A stretch of DNA of 64,000 nt, from positions 558,001 through 622,000 of the forward strand of contig NZ_MDEQ02000001.1 in NCBI RefSeq assembly GCF_001883705.2, read 5' to 3'. A model generated the notes under the pieces. The model searched no databases and had not been told where the DNA came from. It was given only the letters and a program-made list of their open reading frames with translations. This stretch comes from Burkholderia catarinensis. Its GTDB lineage: Bacteria; Pseudomonadota; Gammaproteobacteria; Burkholderiales; Burkholderiaceae. Below are positions 45,403 through 54,367 of the stretch, piece after piece. The position numbers and the translations under genes are program-made. Position 1 is the first letter of the stretch; each line of letters opens with the position of its first letter.

Positions 45403-47643
45403 TTACTGGTAGAAGTTGAGCGTGACCATTGCCGAACGGCCCGGCGCCCACGTCGCGTAGATCGGATACGCGCTCGCGTAGTACTTCTTGTCGAACAGGT
45501 TCTGCACGTTCAACTGCACGTCCATCGTCTTGTTCACCCGCCACGTTGCGGCCGCGTCGAAACGCGCATAGCCGGGCGTCCACTTCTTCGTCGTCGCGGA
45601 TACCGACGCATAGGTCTGGCTCATCACCGTCGCGCCCGCGCCGAGCGTGAGCTTCGGCATCACGTCGTAGCTCGTCCACAGCGTGAAGTTGTGCTTCGGC
45701 ACCATCACCATCGGCAGGCCCGATGCGCCCGGGCTGCCGGGGCCCGCGTCGGTCGTGATCGCGTTCAGGTACGAGTAGCCGCCGAACACGTGCCATTTCG
45801 GCGTCAGGTTGCCCGCGAAGCCGAATTCCGCGCCGCGCACGCGCTGCTTGCCCGCGTTGACCGTGTGACCGAGACCGTCGCTGACGCGTGCATTGGTCTT
45901 TTCGGTCTGGAACAGCGCCGACGTCAGCGACAGCTGATCCTGCAGCACGTCCCACTTCGCGCCGATCTCGATGTTGCGCGAGCGCTCGGGCGCGAGATCC
46001 TGGTTGGTCGCGGTGATCTGGTCGGTGCCGCCGCCGAGGCCCCCGTTCGAACCCGGCGGGTTCGACGACGTGCCGTACGACGCGTACAGGCGCACGTTGC
46101 TCACCGGCTTGAACACGAGGCCGAACTGGTAGCTGAACAGGTTCGACGTGTTCGACAGGTCGGCGACGCCGGCCTGCTTGCCGGTCGTGTCGTAGCGGTC
46201 GAAGCGCAGCCCCGTGTTGAACTGCCAGCGCTCGGACAGCTTGACGGTGTCGAAGATGTACGCGGATACCGTGTCGGTGCGCGTGTTCGTCGTCGGGCCG
46301 GGGAAGGCCTTGTCGCCGTTCAGCACGATGTTGCCGGTCCACGGCATGTTCGGGTTCCAGCCGCCCGCGAGCGGCGTGCAGTTGCCGGCCACCGAGCACG
46401 GGCCGCCGGAGCGGATGTTGTTGCCGGCCGAATCCGACACGAGATAGCCCTCGTAGCGCGCCTGTTCGTGGCTGAACTCGACGCCGGCCGTCATCGTGTG
46501 CTTCATGCCGAACAGGCTCGCGCTGCCGGTGACTTCGGTCTGGTTCGAGAAGCCGTTGAGCGCGTACTTGCCGCTCTTCGCCTGCAGCCCCAGCATGTTC
46601 GGATTCGACGCGAGGATCTGCGGATTCGTCGCCACGTAATCGAGCGTCGAACGGCCGAACATCGTCGTGTTCCTCAGCTTCCAGTCGTCGTTGATGCGAT
46701 GCTCGACGCGCACCTCGCCGGTGTCGGTCTGCCCGTAGCGGTAGTCGCGCGTGTTCAGCCCGAAGAACCGGCCGCGATCGGTCGGCACCGGCGTGCCGCC
46801 CGACGCGCGGAACGGCACGCTGAAGTCCGGCATGTCGTACGAGTTCATGTGGTAGTAGCTGACCGTGACCGTGGTCGGCGTGTTCAGCCCGAACACGATC
46901 GACGGCGCGACGCCCCAGCGCTTGTTGTACACGTCGTTGCGGCCGGCCTGGTTCGCGTCGTGGCCCATCACGTTCAGGCGCACGGCCGTCGTGTCGTTGA
47001 TCTTGCGGTTCGCGTCGACCGTCGCGCGCTTGTAGCCGTCGGTGCCGAAGCCGATGCTGCTGTTGATGAAGTTATCGTTCTTCGGCGTCTTCGTGACGAT
47101 GTCGATGCTGCCGCCCACCGAGCCGCGGCCCGCATACACCGAATCGGGGCCCTTGATCACGCTGATCTGCTCGACCGCGAACGTCTCGCGGTTCTGCAGC
47201 CCCGAGTCGCGCATTCCGTCGACGAAGATCGAGTTGCGCGATTCGAAGCCGCGGATCACCGGACGGTCGGCCGACGGGTTCGCGGCCGCGTCGCCGCCGA
47301 GGAACGTGATGCCCGGCACCGAGCGCAGCGCGTCGGCGAACGACGTGACGTTCTTTTCCTTGATCAGTTGCTCGGGAATCACCGTGACCGAGCGCGGCGT
47401 GTCGAGCAGCGGCGCGGTGAACTTGTACGACGGCGAGCGCTTCACCTGCAGGTCCGACAGCGCGGACGACTGCACCGCGATCGTCGGCAGCGTTGCCGGC
47501 AGGTCGGCGGACGGGCCCGGTTGATCGGCGGCAGGTGCGGGGGCGGGAGCGGTTTCGGCGGAGGCGAGCAGCGGCGTCAGGAAAACGGAGCAGGTCAGCG
47601 CCGACACGAGGGCGCGAGGCCTCGTCTTGAACTGGGCAGGCAT
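45403..47643 (-). CDS. TonB-dependent siderophore receptor (Fiu/PiuA-like)
   Basis: A 746-residue outer-membrane receptor. The ATG at 47643 gives a signal peptide (RALVSALTCSVFLTPLLASA). The plug domain (about 70-200) has PRSVTVIPEQLIKEKNVTSF, the PGITFLGGDAAAN region and RGFESRNSIFVDGMRD, then a 22-strand barrel ending in a C-terminal aromatic (SAMVTLNFYQ). The sequence is closest to catecholate or monomeric-catechol receptors such as Fiu, as far as can be judged by eye. A Fur-box-like dyad lies upstream at 47731-47751. Expected role: iron-siderophore uptake into the periplasm with TonB-ExbBD energy. Confidence 0.92.
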   Translation of the reverse strand: MPAQFKTRPRALVSALTCSVFLTPLLASAETAPAPAPAADQPGPSADLPATLPTIAVQSSALSDLQVKRSPSYKFTAPLLDTPRSVTVIPEQLIKEKNVTSFADALRSVPGITFLGGDAAANPSADRPVIRGFESRNSIFVDGMRDSGLQNRETFAVEQISVIKGPDSVYAGRGSVGGSIDIVTKTPKNDNFINSSIGFGTDGYKRATVDANRKINDTTAVRLNVMGHDANQAGRNDVYNKRWGVAPSIVFGLNTPTTVTVSYYHMNSYDMPDFSVPFRASGGTPVPTDRGRFFGLNTRDYRYGQTDTGEVRVEHRINDDWKLRNTTMFGRSTLDYVATNPQILASNPNMLGLQAKSGKYALNGFSNQTEVTGSASLFGMKHTMTAGVEFSHEQARYEGYLVSDSAGNNIRSGGPCSVAGNCTPLAGGWNPNMPWTGNIVLNGDKAFPGPTTNTRTDTVSAYIFDTVKLSERWQFNTGLRFDRYDTTGKQAGVADLSNTSNLFSYQFGLVFKPVSNVRLYASYGTSSNPPGSNGGLGGGTDQITATNQDLAPERSRNIEIGAKWDVLQDQLSLTSALFQTEKTNARVSDGLGHTVNAGKQRVRGAEFGFAGNLTPKWHVFGGYSYLNAITTDAGPGSPGASGLPMVMVPKHNFTLWTSYDVMPKLTLGAGATVMSQTYASVSATTKKWTPGYARFDAAATWRVNKTMDVQLNVQNLFDKKYYASAYPIYATWAPGRSAMVTLNFYQ

Positions 47644-47730
47644 ATCGGGAAGCAACGGAAGGTTCGGTGATCGGGTGCGTTTCTTCGATGCCGGCCGGAC
47701 AGGCGCAGGCCATCGGAAAACGTCAATGTA

Positions 47731-47751
47731 AATGCGTATGATTCGCGTTTG
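47731..47751. promoter_or_regulatory. Fur-box-like dyad upstream of the siderophore receptor
   Basis: AAATGCG and CGCGTTT flank TATGATT, an imperfect dyad (one mismatch) of the 7-7-7 form seen in Fur operators of beta-proteobacteria. It lies 88 bases upstream of the receptor start in the AT-richest part of the divergent gap to the asparaginase gene, so it would repress the receptor under iron sufficiency (inference). Confidence 0.5.
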
Positions 47752-47966
47752 CGATCGCAATTGTACGAATTAGTATCAAATATGTAAACACTTGAATGGT
47801 TTTTGTACTAAATCAGTCAGGCTTTCGTGGGTGGAGCGGCTGCCTTTGCATCGCGTGCAACACCACTTTCCATTGCACGGCCGGCGCGCGGCGGCGGCGA
47901 CTCGCTACACTCCCGTACCGGTTGGACGGGCCCCGGCATCAGGCCCGAGCAAGGAGACAGAACACG

Positions 47967-49031
47967 ATGGACACCCAACGCGAAGCGGTCGTCACGTACC
48001 GCGGCAATGCGATCGAGAACACGCACGTCGCCCATGTGGCGGTGGTCGATGCACGCGGCCGGTTGCTGGCCCGGTTCGGCGATCCGTTCCGGATGACGCT
48101 TGCACGGTCGGCGGCCAAGCCGGCGCAGGCGCTGTCGGTGATCGAGACGGGCGCGCCGGAGCGCTTCGGCTTCGACGACGCGGACATCGCGCTGATGTGC
48201 GCGTCGCACAGCAGCGAGGACCGTCACATCGAGCGCACGCGCGCGATGCTCGCGAAGGTTGCCGCGCATGAATCGGACTTGCGTTGCGGCGGCCATCCGC
48301 CGTTGTCCGAGGCGGTGTACCGGTCGTGGATCAAGCGCGACTACACGCCGACCGGCGTGTGCAGCAACTGCTCGGGCAAGCATGTCGGGATGCTGGCCGG
48401 CGCGCAGGCGATCGGCGCCGCGATGGCCGATTACCATCTGCCCGACCATCCGATGCAGGTGCGCGTGAAGCATGTGGTGGCCGATGCGTGCGGCTTGCGC
48501 GACGACGAGGTCGACTGGGCGATCGACGGCTGCAACCTGCCGACGCCGGCCTTTTCGCTGGATCGCCTGGCGCGTCTTTACGCATCGCTGGCCGACGGCG
48601 CGGACAGGGTGGAAGCGGGCGGCGACGGGCTCACCGATCGCGTTCGCGCACTGGCGCGCATTCATCGTGCGATGACCGCCCATCCGGAACTGGTCGCCGG
48701 CGAGGGGCGCTACTGCACGGTGCTGATGAACGCGTTCGACGGGCAGGTGGTCGGCAAGCTCGGCGCCGATGCGTGCTACGGAATCGGCGTGCGCGCATCG
48801 GAGCGCACGCGGCAGCTCGGTGCCGACGGCGCGCTCGGCATCTCGGTGAAGATCGAGGACGGCAATCTCGACGTGCTCTACATGGTCGTCAGCGAAATCC
48901 TCGAGCGGCTGCAGATCGGCACGGCCGCGCAGCGCGCGCAACTGGCCGGCTTCCACCGGCCGCCGATGCTGAACACGCAGGGTGTCGAGTTCGGGCACGC
49001 GACGTTCCCGTTCGAATTGCAGCCGGCCTGA
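47967..49031 (+). CDS. L-asparaginase II family protein
   Basis: A 354-residue protein of the Asparaginase_II family (a Rhizobium etli-type enzyme, unrelated to E. coli AnsB). Signatures: LARSAAKPAQALSVIETGAP, MCASHSSEDRHIERTRAMLA, TGVCSNCSGKHVGMLAGAQA and CNLPTPAFSLDRLARLYASL. It hydrolyses L-asparagine to L-aspartate and ammonia in the cytoplasm. AAGGAG lies ten bases before the ATG at 47967. It stands next to aspA and a permease gene, which would complete asparagine use. Confidence 0.9.
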   Translation: MDTQREAVVTYRGNAIENTHVAHVAVVDARGRLLARFGDPFRMTLARSAAKPAQALSVIETGAPERFGFDDADIALMCASHSSEDRHIERTRAMLAKVAAHESDLRCGGHPPLSEAVYRSWIKRDYTPTGVCSNCSGKHVGMLAGAQAIGAAMADYHLPDHPMQVRVKHVVADACGLRDDEVDWAIDGCNLPTPAFSLDRLARLYASLADGADRVEAGGDGLTDRVRALARIHRAMTAHPELVAGEGRYCTVLMNAFDGQVVGKLGADACYGIGVRASERTRQLGADGALGISVKIEDGNLDVLYMVVSEILERLQIGTAAQRAQLAGFHRPPMLNTQGVEFGHATFPFELQPA

Positions 49032-49132
49032 ACGCCGTCGCCGCGCCGAGGCCGCCGGCCCGCGATCCGGGCCGCCCGCATCGGCGCGCGCCCGCTCGCT
49101 GAACGGCCGGAACGCGGGTACGAACGTGCGCG

Positions 49133-50107
49133 CTATGCGCGTGCGCCGCGAATCTTCGTCAGTTCCAGTTCCGACAGCTCGCCGATATGCGCGAGGTGCT
49201 CCGCGAGAAAGTCCTTCAGCACGCGCAGCTTCGCCGAGCTGCGCCGGTTCGCCAGATACGCGATGTAGATGAACTCGCCGGTCAGCCGGTTCTGCAGCCG
49301 GTAGCGCGGCAGCACGGCTTCGAGCCGGCCGCTCGCGAGCAGGTCGCGCACCAGCCAGATCTCGAACTCCGCGATGCCGAGCCCCGCGCAGGTCGCTTCG
49401 AGCAGCAGCTCCGAATGGTCGGTGACGAGATTGCCGGCCGGCAGCACGCTGTGCTGCGCGTCGCCGCTCACGAGATCCCAGCGCGGATCGCCTTCCGGGT
49501 GCACGTAGCGCAGGCAGTTGTGGTGCTTCAGGTCGTCCGGCGTCGACGGGCGCCCGCTGCGGTCGAGATAGCCGGGCGTCGCGCACAGGATGCTGTCGTT
49601 GCGCGACAGGCGGTGGACGACCAGGTTGTCCAGGTAGTTCTCGCCCTCGTGAATGTCGAGATCGAAGCCGCCGGCCACGAGGTCGTTGTGGTTGTCGGTG
49701 AGCCGCACGTCGAGCTGGATCGTCGGGTAGCGCGCGAGAAACGGCGCGACCAGCGGCGCGAGATGACGGCGGCCGAACGCGACCGGCGCGGTGAGCTTCA
49801 GCGGACCGCTCGGCTGCGCGTTCAGTTCGGCGACGACGCGCAGCGTGTCGTCGAGTTCGGCGATCAGCGTGATCGCGCGCTCCAGGTAGATATGGCCGGC
49901 CTCGGTCAGCGTCACGCTGTGCGTCGACCGGTGCAGCAGCGCGACGCCGAGCGCGTCCTCGATGGCCGTCACCTTGCGCGCGACGGTCGACGTCGACACG
50001 TGCATCTCCTTCGCGACCGCCGAAAAACTCCCTGTTTCGATCACTCTCACGAACGCGCGCATCGCGCCCAGGTGATCGATGCCGGTTTCTTTCGTGCCTC
50101 TTTTCAT
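49133..50107 (-). CDS. LysR-family regulator of the aspartate/asparagine cluster
   Basis: A 324-residue LysR regulator of the CrgA/DsdC-like subgroup (HLGAMRAFVRVIETGSFSAV, STSTVARKVTAIEDALGVAL, then SGPLKLTAPVAFGRRHLAPL). The ATG at 50107 (MKRGTKETGIDHL) is preferred; a GTG eight codons earlier is possible. It is divergent from aspA (141 bases between) and convergent with the asparaginase gene, so aspA and the permease are the likely targets (inference). Confidence 0.88.
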   Translation of the reverse strand: MKRGTKETGIDHLGAMRAFVRVIETGSFSAVAKEMHVSTSTVARKVTAIEDALGVALLHRSTHSVTLTEAGHIYLERAITLIAELDDTLRVVAELNAQPSGPLKLTAPVAFGRRHLAPLVAPFLARYPTIQLDVRLTDNHNDLVAGGFDLDIHEGENYLDNLVVHRLSRNDSILCATPGYLDRSGRPSTPDDLKHHNCLRYVHPEGDPRWDLVSGDAQHSVLPAGNLVTDHSELLLEATCAGLGIAEFEIWLVRDLLASGRLEAVLPRYRLQNRLTGEFIYIAYLANRRSSAKLRVLKDFLAEHLAHIGELSELELTKIRGARA

Positions 50108-50248
50108 CCAATTCTCGCTGTTGCGTCCCACGCAAAACCGCTTTCGATAATACAGAAGCGAGCTTGTTTTTGCAAAGGCATAGAATGCGAACCCGTCGCG
50201 TCGGGAAGTGGCGAACGACGAGCGGCACGAGACACTCAGGAGGGCACG

Positions 50249-51655
50249 ATGACAGAAAACGGCTTCCGCGTCGAAGCGGATCTTTTAGGTAAACGAAGCA
50301 TTCCGGACGACGTCTACTACGGCGTCCATACGCTGCGCGCGAAAGAGAATTTCGACATTTCCGGCCGCACCATCGCGTCGCTCCCGTACCTCGTGATGGC
50401 GCTCGCGGCCGTGAAGGAAGCCGCGGCCGACGCCAATTGCGAGCTCGGCCTGCTGCCGCGGCCATACCGCGACGCGATCGCCGCCGCGTGCGTCGAGATC
50501 CGCGAGGGGCGCCTGCACGACCAGTTCGTCGTCGACGTCATCCAGGGCGGGGCCGGCACGTCGACCAACATGAACGCGAACGAGGTGATCTGCAACCGCG
50601 CGCTCGAAATCATGGGGCACGCGCGCGGGCAGTACGAATACCTGCACCCGAACGAGCACGTCAATCTCGCGCAGAGCACCAACGACGTCTATCCGACCGC
50701 GATCCGCGTCGCGACGTGCTTCGCGGTCGAACACCTGCTCGAAGCGATGGCGCGCCTGCGCGATGCGTTCGCGGAGAAGGCCGACGCGTTCGCGGGCCTG
50801 CTGAAGCTCGGCCGCACGCAGTTGCAGGACGCGGTGCCGATGACGCTCGGCCAGGAATTCTCGACCTACGCGGTGATGCTGACGGAAGACATCGCGCGCC
50901 TGCAGGAAGCCGGCTGGCTGATTCGCGAGATCAATCTCGGCGCGACCGCGATCGGCACCGGGATCACCGCGCATCCGCAATACGCGGAGAAAGCGCTGGC
51001 GGCGCTGCGGCGCATTACCGGGCTCGACCTGAGCACCGCGCCGAACCTGATCGAGGCGACGCAGGATTGCGGCGCGTTCGTGCAGGTCTCGGGCGTGCTC
51101 AAGCGGATCGCCGTCAAGCTGTCGAAGATCTGTAACGACCTGCGGCTGCTGTCGAGCGGCCCGCGCGCGGGGTTCGGCGAGATCAACCTGCCGCCCGTGC
51201 AGGCCGGCTCGTCGATCATGCCCGGCAAGGTGAATCCGGTGATCCCGGAAGTCGTCAACCAGGTCGCGTTCGAGGTATTCGGCAACGACCTGACCGTGAC
51301 CTTCGCCGCCGAGGCCGGGCAGCTTCAGCTCAACGCGTTCGAACCGGTGATCGCCAGCGCGCTGTTCCGCAGCTTCAGCCACCTGACGGCCGCGTGCACG
51401 ACGCTCGCGCAGCGGTGCGTGAGCGGGATCACGGCGAACCCGGAGCGGTTGCGCGAAACGATGGAGCGCTCGGTTGCGCTCGCGACCGCGCTGAACCCGT
51501 ACATCGGCTACAAGCGCGCGACCGCGGTGGCCGCCGAAGCGCACGCGACCGGCAAATCGATCCGCGAGGTCGTGCTGGAGCGCGAGTGGATGACCAGCGA
51601 GCAGCTCGAAGAAGCGCTGCAGCCCGAAGCGCTGATCCGGCCGCGCGTGCTTTGA
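50249..51655 (+). CDS. aspA: Aspartate ammonia-lyase
   Basis: A 468-residue member of the fumarase/aspartase superfamily, catalysing L-aspartate to fumarate and ammonia. N-terminal [20 protein letters not shown], substrate region [35 protein letters not shown], and the signature loop [20 protein letters not shown] with the catalytic Ser are all present; length equals E. coli AspA. CAGGAGGG lies 5-6 bases before the ATG. It is followed by an amino-acid permease gene and preceded by the divergent LysR. Confidence 0.96.
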   Translation: MTENGFRVEADLLGKRSIPDDVYYGVHTLRAKENFDISGRTIASLPYLVMALAAVKEAAADANCELGLLPRPYRDAIAAACVEIREGRLHDQFVVDVIQGGAGTSTNMNANEVICNRALEIMGHARGQYEYLHPNEHVNLAQSTNDVYPTAIRVATCFAVEHLLEAMARLRDAFAEKADAFAGLLKLGRTQLQDAVPMTLGQEFSTYAVMLTEDIARLQEAGWLIREINLGATAIGTGITAHPQYAEKALAALRRITGLDLSTAPNLIEATQDCGAFVQVSGVLKRIAVKLSKICNDLRLLSSGPRAGFGEINLPPVQAGSSIMPGKVNPVIPEVVNQVAFEVFGNDLTVTFAAEAGQLQLNAFEPVIASALFRSFSHLTAACTTLAQRCVSGITANPERLRETMERSVALATALNPYIGYKRATAVAAEAHATGKSIREVVLEREWMTSEQLEEALQPEALIRPRVL

Positions 51656-51731
51656 CGCCGGCCGCGCGCGGCCGCACCTGAAGCGCCCCTGCGCGGGGCG
51701 CGATACATCAAGAAAACAACGGAGACTCACG

Positions 51732-53237
51732 ATGAAACACACCAGCGAGCGCCCGGCCGATACGGCCGGTGGCGCGGATTCCGGTCATCCCGACCCCGAC
51801 GCGATGTTTGCGTCGCACGAAGCCGGCTATGCGAAGCAGTTGAAGCCGCGGCACGTGCAGATGATCGCGATGGGCGGTGCGATCGGCACCGGCCTCTTTC
51901 TCGGCGCGGGCGGCCGCCTGCAGCACGCGGGGCCCGCGCTGGCGCTCGTGTATCTGGTCTGCGGCGTGTTCGCGTTCCTGATCATGCGCGCACTCGGCGA
52001 ACTCGTGATGCACCGGCCGACCAGCGGCAGCTTCGTGTCGTACGCACGGGAGTTCATGGGCGAGCGCGCGTCGTTCGTCGCGGGCTGGATGTACTACCTG
52101 AACTGGGCGACGACCGGCATCGTCGACATCACCGCGGTCGCGATCTACATGAAGTACTGGGCCGTGTTCACCGACGTGCCTCAATGGGTGTTCGCGCTCG
52201 GCGCGCTCGGGATCGTGTCGGTGATGAACATGATCGGCGTGAAGGTGTTCGGCGAGATGGAGTTCTGGTTCTCGATCGTCAAGGTGGGGACGCTCGCGGT
52301 GTTCCTCGCGGTCGGCGCGCTGTTCCTCGCGAGCGGCCATCCGGTCGCCGGCCAGATGCCGGGGCTCCACCTGGTCGCGGATCACGGCGGGATCTTTCCG
52401 CACGGCATCCTGCCGGCCGTGCTGATCGTGCAGGGCGTCGTGTTCGCGTACGCGAGCATCGAGCTCGTCGGCGTCGCGGCGGGCGAGACCGCCGACGCGC
52501 GCAAGGTGCTGCCGAAGGCCATCAACAGCGTGATGTGGCGCATCGCGCTGTTCTACGTCGGCTCGGTCGTGCTGTTGACGATGCTGCTGCCGTGGACCGC
52601 GTACAGCGCGCACGAAAGCCCGTTCGTCACGTTCTTCAGCAAGCTCGGCGTGCCGTATGTCGGCACGGTGATGAACGTCGTGGTGCTGACCGCCGCGCTG
52701 TCGAGCCTGAACTCGGGCCTCTATTCGACCGGGCGCGTGCTGCGCTCGCTCGCGATGGGCGGATCGGCGCCGCGCTTCGTGTCGCGGATGAACGCGCGCG
52801 GCGTGCCGTACGGCGGGATCCTGATCACGGTCGCGATCAACGCGATCGGCGTGCCGCTGAACTACATCGTGCCGGCCCAGGCGTTCGAGATCGTGTTGAA
52901 CATGGCGTCGCTCGGGATCATCACGACGTGGGGCTTCATCGTGATGTGCCAGATCCTGTTCCGCCGCGCGGTCAATCGCGGCGAACTGAAGGACGTGTCG
53001 TTCCGGATGCCCGGCGCGCCGTTCACGTCGTGGCTCACGCTCGTCTTCCTCGCCGGCGTGCTGGTGCTGATGGCGTTCGACTATCCGGGCGGTACGTGGA
53101 CCGTCGCGACGATTCCGCTCGTCGTGCTCGCGCTGGTGGTCGGCTGGAAGCTGGCGAAGCGCGGGGCCGAGCGTGAGCGGGCGGTTGCTGCACCCGCATC
53201 CACGCGCGTCGTTGCCGATCCGGCGCAGAACGCGTGA
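51732..53237 (+). CDS. Amino acid permease, APC/AAT family (AnsP-like)
   Basis: A 501-residue permease with 12 helices: [20 protein letters not shown], the AAT-family [20 protein letters not shown] region ([19 protein letters not shown]) and [19 protein letters not shown]. The sequence is closest in pattern to L-asparagine permease AnsP and related GABA/aromatic permeases. It is downstream of aspA by 76 bases, so uptake of asparagine or aspartate is likely (inference). Confidence 0.9.
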   Translation: MKHTSERPADTAGGADSGHPDPDAMFASHEAGYAKQLKPRHVQMIAMGGAIGTGLFLGAGGRLQHAGPALALVYLVCGVFAFLIMRALGELVMHRPTSGSFVSYAREFMGERASFVAGWMYYLNWATTGIVDITAVAIYMKYWAVFTDVPQWVFALGALGIVSVMNMIGVKVFGEMEFWFSIVKVGTLAVFLAVGALFLASGHPVAGQMPGLHLVADHGGIFPHGILPAVLIVQGVVFAYASIELVGVAAGETADARKVLPKAINSVMWRIALFYVGSVVLLTMLLPWTAYSAHESPFVTFFSKLGVPYVGTVMNVVVLTAALSSLNSGLYSTGRVLRSLAMGGSAPRFVSRMNARGVPYGGILITVAINAIGVPLNYIVPAQAFEIVLNMASLGIITTWGFIVMCQILFRRAVNRGELKDVSFRMPGAPFTSWLTLVFLAGVLVLMAFDYPGGTWTVATIPLVVLALVVGWKLAKRGAERERAVAAPASTRVVADPAQNA

Positions 53238-53243
53238 CGGTAC

Positions 53244-53286
53244 GCGCCGGGGGCGCCGGCCCGTTCGCGGCCGGCGCCCCCGGCGC
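53244..53286. terminator. Strong bidirectional terminator hairpin
   Basis: A perfect inverted repeat of 18 bp (53244-53261 with 53269-53286, loop of 7) lies between the permease stop and the convergent carboxylesterase stop. It is GC-rich without T-run; stability alone makes it a good terminator or mRNA 3' end. Confidence 0.7.
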
Positions 53287-53288
53287 GG

Positions 53289-53969
53289 TCAGTTCAACCC
53301 GGTGCGTTCGCCGACCCATCGGCCGAAATCGCCGGCCATCTCCGCGGTCAGTTCGTGGCCGGCCGCATACAGCCGAGTATCGTGCGCGACGCCGAGCGCC
53401 GTGAGCTTCGCATCGGCGGTGTCGGCCCACGCGACGGGCAGCTTGTCGTCGAAGCGGCCGTGCACGATCAATGCATGGAGCGCGCGTAGCGCCTCGCGCG
53501 GCGCAATCAGCGGATCGATTTCGGGCAGGATGCGCCCGCACAGCACGGCGAATGCGGTCACGTCGCCAGGCGATGTGAGGCCGACACTCGCGCTCATGAT
53601 GCCGCCCTGGCTGAAGCCGGCGATCACGGTCGGCAACGCGGGGGCCGCGCCGTCCTGTGCGCGGAATACGCGGAGCAACGTGATCAGTTGCACGCGGCTC
53701 GCGTCCGCACGCGCCGCATCGATTTCGGGGCCGTTCGGGCCGAAACGCACCGGAAACCACGCATGCTGATCGGGCCCGAAGGTGAGCGGGCCGCGCAGGA
53801 ACGCGATCTCGATGCGCGGATCGATCGCATCGGCAACGTTCAGCAGATTGGTTTCGTTGCCGCCGACGCCGTGCAGCAGCAACAGGCGCGCGGCGGGGCG
53901 GCCGGCGGCCGGGCGCAATCGGTACTGGAGGCCCGAATCGGGGTCGGTGGTCAGCGGCAGGTCGGTCAT
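53289..53969 (-). CDS. Phospholipase/carboxylesterase, alpha/beta hydrolase
   Basis: A 226-residue small serine hydrolase of the carboxylesterase/thioesterase family (LLLLHGVGGNETNLLNVADA, catalytic Ser in VIAGFSQGGIMSASVGL, Asp in FDDKLPVAWAD and His in AAGHELTAEM). It is of the YpfH/EstB size class without a signal peptide, so intracellular. The natural ester is unknown. It converges with the permease. Confidence 0.88.
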   Translation of the reverse strand: MTDLPLTTDPDSGLQYRLRPAAGRPAARLLLLHGVGGNETNLLNVADAIDPRIEIAFLRGPLTFGPDQHAWFPVRFGPNGPEIDAARADASRVQLITLLRVFRAQDGAAPALPTVIAGFSQGGIMSASVGLTSPGDVTAFAVLCGRILPEIDPLIAPREALRALHALIVHGRFDDKLPVAWADTADAKLTALGVAHDTRLYAAGHELTAEMAGDFGRWVGERTGLN

Positions 53970-54129
53970 CGCGCGGGTCCGGAAGGGGAACGATGCGACA
54001 GTCTAGAGCGTGCGGGCGGGGAGGTGAATCGCCGGGTTGCGATTGATTGTTTCCTGGGAGGAATGAATTGTCGGGTTGTAAGATTTTCGTCAGAATTGAA
54101 CTGCATTCCAGAAACAGGAGGGATGCCGA

Positions 54130-54312
54130 ATGGTTCTTGCCGAAGAACTTGAGTCCGACAGTGCTGAAGCCGTTCAATTCCCGGACGACGCGACCGAGTC
54201 AGCCCCGCATGAATGGGCATGGCTGTGGCCTTTAATCGGCCCGGTCGATCCGGATTTTGAACGTGCAGCCGTCACTCGACCGGATGATTGGATCAGGTGC
54301 GCGCGCACCTGA
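54130..54312 (+). CDS. Small hypothetical protein, faintly VapB-like
   Basis: A 60-residue frame with GGAGG 8 bases before the ATG. The sequence LESDSAEAVQFPDD and EWAWLWPLIGPVDPDFERAA is like the middle and C-terminal part of some VapB-type antitoxins (QAVRFP and WxWL...DFxxA), but the N-terminal DNA-binding part is short and no toxin gene follows. It could be a degenerate antitoxin remnant or a chance frame. Confidence 0.35.
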   Translation: MVLAEELESDSAEAVQFPDDATESAPHEWAWLWPLIGPVDPDFERAAVTRPDDWIRCART

Positions 54313-54367
54313 TCGTTGCGTCAGCGGAGCGTAACCAGGATGCAACCTCGCCCCAACTGCCCGGATT

